32,750 nucleotides of DNA from RUG11894 sp964344335 (GTDB lineage Bacteria; Bacillota; Clostridia; Peptostreptococcales; Anaerovoracaceae), in NCBI GenBank assembly GCA_964344335.1, contig CAYFMW010000019.1, forward strand, positions 1 through 32,750, read 5' to 3'. Both the position numbers and the translations under genes were made by a program. Below the pieces are notes generated by a model. It made no database searches and had not been told where the DNA came from. It was given only the letters and a program-made list of their open reading frames with translations. Below, piece after piece: positions 22,488-29,168 of the stretch; positions within the stretch are counted from its first letter, which is position 1, and the number at the start of each line of letters is the position of its first letter.

Positions 22488-22532
22488 AGGTACACCTCGA
22501 CATACATTCGGTTAGGGAATATTTGCGCATGA

Positions 22533-22561
22533 ATTATAACACTTTGTTCCCCAACCATCAA
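22533..22561 (-). promoter_or_regulatory. Promoter of the Fic-fold gene
   Basis: On the minus strand TTGATG, 17 bases, TATAAT (22538-22533): strong. The start would be about 22526, giving a leader of roughly 40 bases. Confidence 0.72.
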
Positions 22562-22656
22562 GTGCTTAAACAAGTTTTTTAATTCTGTCGCGCGCTGTAT
22601 CTACTTTTCGTTTATGTGCCGAAATATTTGATTTTTCAAATACGCAGTATATAGAT

Positions 22657-22679
22657 GGCCCGGTCTCTTCGACCGGGCC
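22657..22679 (-). terminator. Hairpin after the liv operon
   Basis: GGCCCGGTC (22657-22665) pairs perfectly with GACCGGGCC (22671-22679). It begins 19 bases after the livF stop codon. There is no T-run on either side, so it may act as a 3'-end stabiliser or a Rho-assisted end rather than a pure intrinsic terminator. Confidence 0.6.
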
Positions 22680-22697
22680 GTATAAGGAGTAGTGCTT

Positions 22698-23411
22698 CTA
22701 TTTAGCACCAAGATATGCTTTTTTGATTCTGTCGTGCGCCAGCAGACTTGCGCCGGTGCCGCTCATGGCGACCGTACCTGTCTCCAGCACATAAGCCCTC
22801 GAAGCTATCGATAGCGCGGCCTTCGCATTCTGCTCAACGAGCAGTATCGTCGCTCCGCGGTCGTGGAATTCCTTTATAATCTCGAAGATATGCTTTACGA
22901 GTATGGGCGCAAGACCCATCGAAGGCTCGTCGAGCATAACGAGCTTGGGCGAAGCCATAAGGGCCCTGCCTATCGCGAGCATCTGCTGCTCTCCTCCCGA
23001 AAGGGTGCCGCCGTCCTGCTTGCGCCGCTCGTAGAGCCTCGGGAAGAGTTCATAGACGAGAGCCTTCGACTTTGGGGTCTCGCGAGGAGGCCTCGTAAAA
23101 GTTCCCATATCCAGATTCTCCTCGACGCTCATATGCGGAAATATGCGCCTGCCTTCCGGAACCATAACGAGCCCCATCTCCACAATCTTGTGAGGACGCA
23201 CATTGTCGATCTTCTCGCCGAAGAATTCTATGGAACCCGTCCTCGAGCGCAGCAGACCCGAAATCGTGTTGAGCGTCGTGCTCTTCCCGGCCCCGTTGGC
23301 ACCTATCAGGGTAACTATTTCTCCCTCTCTTACCTCGAAGGAGACACCTTTTATGGCGTGAATATTGCCGTAATATACATTTATATCGTCGACTTTAAGT
23401 ATCACTGACAT
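22698..23411 (-). CDS. livF: Branched-chain amino acid ABC transporter ATPase LivF
   Basis: One of two ATPases of a high-affinity importer for Leu, Ile and Val. The 237 residues include Walker A GANGAGKST (37-45), a LivF-type VPEGRRIFPHMSVEENL segment (84-100), signature LSGGEQQ (137-143), Walker B VMLDEPSMGLAP (158-169) and the switch region ILLVEQNAKAAL in which His is replaced by Gln-Asn, normal for LivF. GGAGGAGG precedes the ATG, which lies one base beyond the livG stop. Last gene of livJHMGF. Confidence 0.96.
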   Translation of the reverse strand: MSVILKVDDINVYYGNIHAIKGVSFEVREGEIVTLIGANGAGKSTTLNTISGLLRSRTGSIEFFGEKIDNVRPHKIVEMGLVMVPEGRRIFPHMSVEENLDMGTFTRPPRETPKSKALVYELFPRLYERRKQDGGTLSGGEQQMLAIGRALMASPKLVMLDEPSMGLAPILVKHIFEIIKEFHDRGATILLVEQNAKAALSIASRAYVLETGTVAMSGTGASLLAHDRIKKAYLGAK

Positions 23412-23412
23412 C

Positions 23413-24201
23413 TTATGCCTCCTCCTCGCTGCCCAGGTAGGCCTCTATAACCGCGGGATTGCTCTGTATCTCGGCAGGCGTCCCTCGCGCGATAACTTGT
23501 CCGAAGTTGAGCACGGTTATGTTCTCGCAGATGCCCATAACCAGCTTCATATCGTGCTCTATAAGCAGGATGGCGATGTTGAATTTCTCGCTTATCTCGG
23601 CTATGCTCGCCATCAGGTCCTCGGTCTCCCGGGGGTTCATGCCGGCCGCCGGCTCGTCCAAGAGCAGAAGCGAAGGCTCCGTCGCGAGCGCCCGAACTAT
23701 CTCCAGCCTCCTCTGCGCACCGTAGGGAAGTGAATCCGCCCGCGCGGACGCCAGATCCTGCATATCGAATATCGCCAGCAGTTCCAGAGCCTTGCGCTCC
23801 AGCTCGTTCTCCTGCTTTCTGCAGCGCGGCGTGCGAAAGAGCCCGTCGAAGAGGCCGTAGCCCATGGAACGGTTCATCGCCACCTTAACATTATCGATTA
23901 CGGAGAGCTTGTTAAAGAGCCGGATATTCTGAAAAGTCCTCGCTATGCCCATTTTGGAAAGCTGCACCGTCGTTTTGCCGCTGCAGTCCTCGCCGTTGAG
24001 CTCTATCCGACCCGCATTCGGCTCGTAGACCTTGGTCAGTAGGTTAAAGACCGTCGTCTTGCCCGCTCCGTTGGGGCCTATAAGCCCGGCTATCTCGCCT
24101 CTTCTTATCTCTATGTCGAAGTCGTTTACGGCGGTAAGGCCGCCGAAACTTATCATCAGGCCTTCGCATCTGAGCACGGGATTGCTCGTCGCATTACTCA
24201 T
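23413..24201 (-). CDS. livG: Branched-chain amino acid ABC transporter ATPase LivG
   Basis: The partner ATPase, 262 residues from the ATG at 24201. Walker A GPNGAGKTT (42-50), FQNIRLF in the Q-loop region, the family's atypical signature LPYGAQRRLEIVRAL, Walker B LLLLDEPAAGMNP and ILLIEHDMKLVM are intact. I chose 24201 because GGGAGGTG lies seven bases upstream. An ATG seven codons earlier is in frame but has no such site. The start overlaps the livM stop by eight bases, giving tight coupling of permease and ATPase synthesis. Confidence 0.95.
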   Translation of the reverse strand: MSNATSNPVLRCEGLMISFGGLTAVNDFDIEIRRGEIAGLIGPNGAGKTTVFNLLTKVYEPNAGRIELNGEDCSGKTTVQLSKMGIARTFQNIRLFNKLSVIDNVKVAMNRSMGYGLFDGLFRTPRCRKQENELERKALELLAIFDMQDLASARADSLPYGAQRRLEIVRALATEPSLLLLDEPAAGMNPRETEDLMASIAEISEKFNIAILLIEHDMKLVMGICENITVLNFGQVIARGTPAEIQSNPAVIEAYLGSEEEA

Positions 24202-25285
24202 CCGCCGCACCTCCCTTCGCAAGCTTTTGCAAGCTCGCCTGCTCGCGCTTTTCCCGCAGCTGCGATATAAAACGCTTCGTAGCGGCGCTGTTGCTGATGA
24301 GCATGGCAGCTATCAATATAATCGCGTAGGCGAGCATGCGGTACGAATCGAAGCCGCGCAGAGCCTCGGGTAACACCGTAAGCGCCGCGGCGGCGACTAT
24401 GGAGCCTGTCATATTGCCCTGACCCCCGAGCACCACGAACACCAGAACGAGTATGGATGTGTCTATACCGAACTTATTCGCAACCAGCGAGTTATAGTTG
24501 TTTCCGAAGAGCGCCCCCGCGGCACCCGCCATCGCGGCGGATATCGTAAATGTCATTATCTTGTACTTGAAGGTCGTTATGCCGACGGATTCAGCCGCTA
24601 TCTGATTGTCGCGCACGGCCATTACGGCCCTGCCCATGCGACTTGCGATGAAATTATAAATGAGCACGAGGCATACCATTATCAGCACAAAGCCCGCCGT
24701 AAAGCTGGCTATGCGCGGCACGGACCTTATCCCCATGGCACCCTCGATTATTATCTTCCCGTTTTCCTCGGAGAGATTCAGATTATTGTTGAGCATGGAA
24801 AAACGCAGGCTGCCGCCCTCGAGGCCAAGATACATATTGCCGAACACGGACTTTATTATCTCAGCGAATGCCAGCGTAACTATGGCCAGATAGTCGCCCT
24901 TAAGACTCAGGGTCGGGATGCCTATCAAAAAGCCCGCCAGCGCACCGAAAAGGGCCCCTACGAGCATTCCTACGGCGAGCCGCAGTCCTTGGGCAGCGAT
25001 TACATCCTGCAATATCATCGTCGTCGCCGTCCCGCAGAAAGCTCCGACGGACATAAAGCCCGCGTGCCCTAAAGACAGCTCTCCCATAACTCCAACCGTC
25101 AGATTGAGCGAAAGCGCCATAACCACATAGACGCAGATAGGCACCAGCATCCCCGCCATGGAGGCTTTCAACATTCCTCCCATGCTCAATACCTGCACCA
25201 AGGCATATACGACGACCAGTGCCGCAAGGGTGAGGACATTCTTTTTTCTGCTCGGAGAAATCGAGCTTAATCTTTTACTCTTCAT
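24194..25285 (-). CDS. livM: Branched-chain amino acid ABC transporter permease LivM
   Basis: A 363-residue inner-membrane permease of the LIV family with about ten hydrophobic segments. Family features include GELSLGHAGFMSVGAFCG near residues 68-85, LKGDYLAIVTLAFAEI, the coupling helix region GRAVMAVRDNQIAAESVGI facing the ATPase, and a late GGQGNMTGSIVAAA segment. It starts six bases after the livH stop, with a GGGGAGAAGG ribosome binding site formed by the end of livH. The C-terminal cytoplasmic tail (RFISQLREKREQASLQKLAKGG) is charged. Confidence 0.95.
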   Translation of the reverse strand: MKSKRLSSISPSRKKNVLTLAALVVVYALVQVLSMGGMLKASMAGMLVPICVYVVMALSLNLTVGVMGELSLGHAGFMSVGAFCGTATTMILQDVIAAQGLRLAVGMLVGALFGALAGFLIGIPTLSLKGDYLAIVTLAFAEIIKSVFGNMYLGLEGGSLRFSMLNNNLNLSEENGKIIIEGAMGIRSVPRIASFTAGFVLIMVCLVLIYNFIASRMGRAVMAVRDNQIAAESVGITTFKYKIMTFTISAAMAGAAGALFGNNYNSLVANKFGIDTSILVLVFVVLGGQGNMTGSIVAAAALTVLPEALRGFDSYRMLAYAIILIAAMLISNSAATKRFISQLREKREQASLQKLAKGGAADE

Positions 25286-25290
25286 ATCGC

Positions 25291-26166
25291 CTACACCTTC
25301 TCCCCTTGCTTCTTGCCGAGTATGCCGGCGGGTTTTACGAGCAGAACGATTATGAGCACCCCGAAGACTACCGCATCGGAGAGTTGAGTCGAAATGTACG
25401 CTTTCGCGAGATTTTCTATAACACCTAAAAGCAGTCCCCCAAGGAAAGCTCCGGGTATGGAACCTATGCCTCCGAAGACTGCCGCCGTAAACGCTTTGAT
25501 TCCCGGCATTGCACCCGTGGTGGGCGTCAGCGTCGGGTATGCCGAGCAGAGCAGCACGCCCGCAATCGCCGCCAGCGCCGAGCCGATAGCAAAGGTGAGG
25601 GAGATCGTCTTGTTGACATTGATCCCCATCAAACGCGCAGCCGCCTTATCCTGCGAAAGAGCTCTCATAGCCTTGCCCATGCGGGTCTTCTCTATAAAAG
25701 TGGTAAGAACTATCATTATAACTATGCAAGCCGCTATGGTGGCCAGAGTCACATTGGAAATAGTGAGCCCCAGGATGTTCACCGAGCCGCTCGGAATTAC
25801 GGATTTAAAGACCATCGGGTTGGAGCTCCAGAGGAGCTGAGCCATGTTCTGCAGAAAATAGCTGACCCCTATTGCGGTAATCAGCACGGAGAGCGACGAA
25901 GCGTCGCGCAGGGGCTTGTATGCTACCCATTCAATTGTAACACCTAAAACGGTGCACACGATCACCGCTGCGAGCACCCCCACTAAAGGAGGAAGGTCGT
26001 GTCTCGTAAGTGCAAAAAAGCAAATGTACGAGCCGACCATTATTACATCTCCGTGTGCGAAGTTGAGCATCTTTGCGATTCCGTACACCATGGTGTAGCC
26101 CAGCGCAATGATGGCATAAATGCTACCCAAGCTCAGACCGCTCACAAGATAGTTAATAAAACTCAT
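25291..26166 (-). CDS. livH: Branched-chain amino acid ABC transporter permease LivH
   Basis: A 291-residue permease partner of LivM, with about eight hydrophobic segments. Family features are SLGSIYAIIALGYTMVYGIAKMLNFAHGD at the start (14-42 region), the coupling helix GKAMRALSQDKAAARLMGINV, and AFTAAVFGGIGSIPGAFLGGLLLG. I start at 26166, where AAAGG lies nine bases upstream and the sequence begins MSFINYL as in relatives. A longer in-frame start would include codons inside the livJ-livH hairpin. Gap to livJ is 103 bases and holds a large stem-loop. Confidence 0.95.
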   Translation of the reverse strand: MSFINYLVSGLSLGSIYAIIALGYTMVYGIAKMLNFAHGDVIMVGSYICFFALTRHDLPPLVGVLAAVIVCTVLGVTIEWVAYKPLRDASSLSVLITAIGVSYFLQNMAQLLWSSNPMVFKSVIPSGSVNILGLTISNVTLATIAACIVIMIVLTTFIEKTRMGKAMRALSQDKAAARLMGINVNKTISLTFAIGSALAAIAGVLLCSAYPTLTPTTGAMPGIKAFTAAVFGGIGSIPGAFLGGLLLGVIENLAKAYISTQLSDAVVFGVLIIVLLVKPAGILGKKQGEKV

Positions 26167-26186
26167 CGAAATAACCTTTCCGTTGA

Positions 26187-26222
26187 CCCGCCCCGGAAGA
26201 TTCTTGCATCCTCCGGAGCGGG
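26187..26222 (-). other. Stem-loop between livJ and livH
   Basis: Positions 26187-26200 and 26209-26222 pair over 14 base pairs with two wobbles and an eight-base loop. No T-run follows, so it is not a terminator. Such a structure after a binding-protein gene commonly protects that part of the mRNA and lowers permease expression. Confidence 0.65.
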
Positions 26223-26269
26223 GTTCACACATTACACTTTTCCCTCAGTCGGGATTTCTTTTGAAAGTA

Positions 26270-27412
26270 TTAGAGACCCTGATACTTTCCGTCCTTGATG
26301 ACGACCGCGTTCGGCTTCTTGGAGACGGTGCCGTCCGTAGCCCACTTCATTTCCTTGCCGGTGAGTCCGTCGAAGCTCATGCTTGTGAACTGCTTGACGA
26401 GCGCATCGCAGATCTCTTCCATCTTCATGTCGGGATTGAGCTTGGCCGCCGTCGCCGCCTTGTGCAGCGCGTAGATGCAGTCGTAGGCATCCGCCGCGAA
26501 CTGGTTGGGTGTGCCGCCGGTCTTAGCCTCGTACTTCTTTACGAAGTTCTGATTGAGCTCCGAAGTATCGTCGGCATAGTACGGGGTGAGCACCACCACG
26601 CCCTCTGCAAGAGAGGTGTCGAAACCTTTGAGGGTGAGGATGCCGTCCATGCCGTCGACGCCGAACCATGTGGGCGCGTAGCCTGCGGCCTTGGCCTGGC
26701 TAAATATGAGGGATGCGGGTGTATAGTACATCGGCAGGAACACCAGTTCCGCGCCCGCTTCCTTGCACTTTGCAATCTGTACGCTGAAGTCGGTGGAAGT
26801 GGCATCCGTAAAGGTCTGATCCGCCACAACCTCGAGCCCGAGCGCCTTAGACTCGCTTACGAACTTATCCCTTATAACCGTCGAATAGGAGTCGTCGTTC
26901 TTCCAGATTACGGCCATCTTCTTGCCGGGGAAATTATGCTTGATAAACTGCGCCGCGCTCGAACCCTGATTGGGGTCGGTAAAGCACATCTGGAATACAT
27001 TGTCCTTGCCCTCTACAACATTGGGGGAAGATGCGGACGGGGTAAGATAGAAGCACCTGTCCTTAAAGGCGTTGGCCGCCGTAACTTCCGCGGGGGAAGA
27101 GGTAACCGAGCCCATCATAAAGTCCATGCCCCAGTCCTTGAGGGCGTTGTAGGCGTTGTCCGCCTTCTCGGTATCGTGGGTGTCGTCTTCCATGCGGAAT
27201 TCGAACTGCACGCCGCCGAGGGCGTTGACTTCTTCAACAGCGATCTGCGCGCCGTACTTTACCGCCATGCCGTATATCGCGGCCTCGCCGGTGAGAGGTC
27301 CGGTGGCCCCGACCTTAAATACCGCGTCGCTCTTCTTTCCGCTGTCTCCGCCGCAGGCTGCCAGCGAAAAGACCATGACAGCTACGAGCATAAATACCAA
27401 TAGTTTCTTCAT
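26270..27412 (-). CDS. livJ: Branched-chain amino acid ABC transporter substrate-binding lipoprotein
   Basis: A 380-residue periplasmic-binding-fold type 1 lipoprotein that captures amino acids outside and delivers them to LivHM. Lipoprotein signal with LAAC and Cys20 followed by GGD. The mature domain opens FKVGATGPLTGEAAIYG, then AVEEVNALGG, the hallmark MMGSVTSSPAEVTAANAF and LTPSASSPNVV ligand-binding loops, and VIWKNDDSYST. AAGGAG lies ten bases before the ATG. First structural gene of livJHMGF; a leader with a small ORF and terminator (27459-27719) precedes it, so expression is probably attenuated. Substrate is inferred from family and operon. Confidence 0.94.
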   Translation of the reverse strand: MKKLLVFMLVAVMVFSLAACGGDSGKKSDAVFKVGATGPLTGEAAIYGMAVKYGAQIAVEEVNALGGVQFEFRMEDDTHDTEKADNAYNALKDWGMDFMMGSVTSSPAEVTAANAFKDRCFYLTPSASSPNVVEGKDNVFQMCFTDPNQGSSAAQFIKHNFPGKKMAVIWKNDDSYSTVIRDKFVSESKALGLEVVADQTFTDATSTDFSVQIAKCKEAGAELVFLPMYYTPASLIFSQAKAAGYAPTWFGVDGMDGILTLKGFDTSLAEGVVVLTPYYADDTSELNQNFVKKYEAKTGGTPNQFAADAYDCIYALHKAATAAKLNPDMKMEEICDALVKQFTSMSFDGLTGKEMKWATDGTVSKKPNAVVIKDGKYQGL

Positions 27413-27452
27413 TTTTACACACTCCTTATAATCTGTTGCTTAATTTTTTTAT

Positions 27453-27486
27453 AAAAAACGGTCTTGCCCTTCTTAGAGCAAGACCG
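27453..27486 (-). terminator. Attenuator-type terminator in the liv leader
   Basis: On the minus strand CGGTCTTGC (27486-27478) and GCAAGACCG (27467-27459) form a perfect nine-base-pair stem followed by TTTTTT. It sits between the promoter at 27726-27754 and livJ, so it must be read through, or bypassed, for liv expression. A segment 8 bases long ending the leader ORF can pair with its left arm instead. Confidence 0.8.
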
Positions 27487-27517
27487 ATTATTATCCTTAA
27501 AGTTATTTGGCTTTGCT

Positions 27518-27664
27518 CTAGCTCTGTTTAGTCTTTTGTACAATAATAACGCCGACAATAATGCCGACAAGAGCAAGAGCGACAAGGCGCAGCGCAGCAG
27601 CAAAATCAACGGCACATTCCGCCTCGGGTTTCGCTATTAATTTTGCTGCTTTGCACATTTTCAT
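27518..27664 (-). CDS. 48-residue Leu/Ile/Val-rich leader ORF upstream of livJ
   Basis: A short ORF starting at an ATG with AAGGTG five bases upstream and ending in TAG at 27518-27520. The peptide has a polar first half (MKMCKAAKLIAKPEAECAVDF) and then residues 25-42, in which 13 of 18 are Leu, Ile or Val (LRLVALALVGIIVGVIIV), then QKTKQS. It lies between a consensus promoter and a terminator ahead of a branched-chain amino-acid transporter, with segments able to form alternative hairpins. That is the pattern of a leader peptide. The alternative is a small single-pass membrane protein with its own terminator. Sequence alone cannot separate these two, and both may hold. Confidence 0.62.
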   Translation of the reverse strand: MKMCKAAKLIAKPEAECAVDFAAALRLVALALVGIIVGVIIVQKTKQS

Positions 27665-27725
27665 GTCTGCACCTTGCGTGTGTTGTGTGGTGTGTTGGTG
27701 TGTGATATTTCTCTATGTTGGAGTC

Positions 27726-27754
27726 ATTCTAAAGCCCCCATTCCTGCTTGTCAA
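27726..27754 (-). promoter_or_regulatory. Promoter of the liv leader and operon
   Basis: On the minus strand a perfect TTGACA, 17 bases, TAGAAT (27731-27726). The transcript would start about 27719, about 55 bases ahead of the leader ORF. A 33-base stretch of it (27710-27678) contains no G and is rich in CA. Confidence 0.82.
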
Positions 27755-27821
27755 GGGCTTTTTTCGCAGTATTTTGGTTTTAGCTAGGCTTGTTTTAAGT
27801 TATTTTTTGTGTTTAAAGCAC

Positions 27822-27846
27822 AAAAAAAGCGGGCTTTTCGCGCTTT
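27822..27846 (-). terminator. Terminator of the surface-glycan operon
   Basis: On the minus strand AAAGCG (27846-27841) and CGCTTT (27831-27826) form a short stem followed by a run of T. A second small stem, CTTTAG/CTAAAG, lies just before it. It lies about 75 bases after the LCP stop codon and upstream of the liv promoter. Confidence 0.6.
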
Positions 27847-27919
27847 AGTCAGCTAAAGTGGCTCGCTTATTTGTGCATGAAAACAATTTAAGGCTGTTTT
27901 GAAATTTTACAAGAATTTT

Positions 27920-29026
27920 TCAATTAGAACCCGAGGGAGGCTCATTTTGTTCCACTACATTGCCGTCTTTGTCGAATTCTATATCGATAACGGTCCCGCC
28001 CTTAGGCAGGAAATCCCTGTTGACCGTGGGCTTTTCGAGGCTGCGAAATTCCTTGGGAAAAGCTATGTCCGCGCTCGTGCCCGAGCCTATGGCATAGATC
28101 TCCGCCATCACATCGTTTATGCCCTCCTGCGAAGGCTGCCAAAACGAGAGCCCCTTAATCGAAGTATCATTTCCGGGCAATATGTAGGAATTGATGCGCT
28201 CGCTGCTTAGGCCGCCGGCCCTCGTCGCCACCTTTATCGCAACATCGTAGGTTACATCCGATTCTATATTTTCCAAGGCCACCTTGGAGACATCGAGGAT
28301 ATTGCCCATCCTAAGACACTCCCTGATCACCTTCTTTACGAACTCCTGGTGAACCTGAATGCGCCCTATGTCCGCATTGGAATATCCGCTGCGAAAGCGA
28401 AGATACTCCTCCACATTGCTGCTATCGATAATCTGACGGCCTTTCTTGATATGTATATGCAGTGGGGGCTTGGCGGTGGGGTCGTCGTAGTCCATGTCGG
28501 AGGGGATATCGACTTCAATGCCCCCTATAACATCCATAACCTTGCGGATATCCTCGTATTCCACCACACCGTAATAGTGCATGGGCATGCCGTACAATAT
28601 CGAAGACACGGCCTCCGCGAGCTTTACCGCGCCCTCGCTGCGGTAGATGGCATTTATCTTAAAGTTGGCATAGTTGCTTTCTTTGCCCGGACGATAAAAG
28701 TAGGTGTCGCGCGGGACCGAAATAATGTTGACGAACTGGTTCTGCATGTCGTAGCTGAAGACCATAATAACATCCGTCATGCCGTCATTTACGCCGAGCA
28801 AAAGCACATTAACCCTGTCCTTGTCCTTAAAGACATCGTAGAAGGGACTGTCCTCGTCCACACTTATGGGCTGCATGTCCTCGGAGAGCTTATGCTCCGA
28901 CTCGAATATCTGAATCCCCCCGCCTATGGTATTATCCTTGCCTCCGCGAAGGGCGGTAAAAATCGCCGTAGCCGCCACGAGGACGGCCAGCGCAACTATT
29001 AAAACTTTTGAGTTAAATTTAATCAT
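27920..29026 (-). CDS. LytR-CpsA-Psr (LCP) family protein
   Basis: A 368-residue membrane-anchored protein: one N-terminal helix (about 8-26), then the extracytoplasmic LCP domain (about 75-250). LCP enzymes transfer undecaprenyl-linked glycans such as teichoic acids or capsules to peptidoglycan. Visible motifs are RVNVLLLGVNDGMTDVIMV, where the Asp is normally followed by Ser or Thr binding the pyrophosphate; NIISVPRDTYF with the conserved Arg; and EEYLRFRSGYSNADIGRIQVHQEFVKKVI with the conserved Arg residues. A C-terminal region (about 260-368) ends in a Pro/Ser tail. Third gene of the MurJ-dehydratase-LCP operon, 142 bases after the dehydratase; that gap holds an imperfect GACC/GGTC stem and a weak AGG site. 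Confidence 0.92.
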   Translation of the reverse strand: MIKFNSKVLIVALAVLVAATAIFTALRGGKDNTIGGGIQIFESEHKLSEDMQPISVDEDSPFYDVFKDKDRVNVLLLGVNDGMTDVIMVFSYDMQNQFVNIISVPRDTYFYRPGKESNYANFKINAIYRSEGAVKLAEAVSSILYGMPMHYYGVVEYEDIRKVMDVIGGIEVDIPSDMDYDDPTAKPPLHIHIKKGRQIIDSSNVEEYLRFRSGYSNADIGRIQVHQEFVKKVIRECLRMGNILDVSKVALENIESDVTYDVAIKVATRAGGLSSERINSYILPGNDTSIKGLSFWQPSQEGINDVMAEIYAIGSGTSADIAFPKEFRSLEKPTVNRDFLPKGGTVIDIEFDKDGNVVEQNEPPSGSN

Positions 29027-29168
29027 ATTAACTGCCTAGTACTCCCTTGAATATCTAAATCCGGCCCTTCCGTCCGAATCTTCTCTCTAATCCACAAAGA
29101 CCTGCTATACCGTTTTGACCACGCAAACGCGGTCAAAGTTCCATGCAAAGCCGAAATCTCCGTAAAAA

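Noticed and set aside
26183..27403. 406-codon open frame on the plus strand
   Set aside because: Antisense to the Liv binding-protein gene, which is unmistakable; the shadow protein is low-quality and Arg/Val/Gly-rich.
27415..27615. 66-codon minus-strand frame running through the liv terminator
   Set aside because: It passes through the hairpin and T-run and has no ribosome binding site; the 48-codon frame beside it has both a start site and a stop ahead of the terminator.
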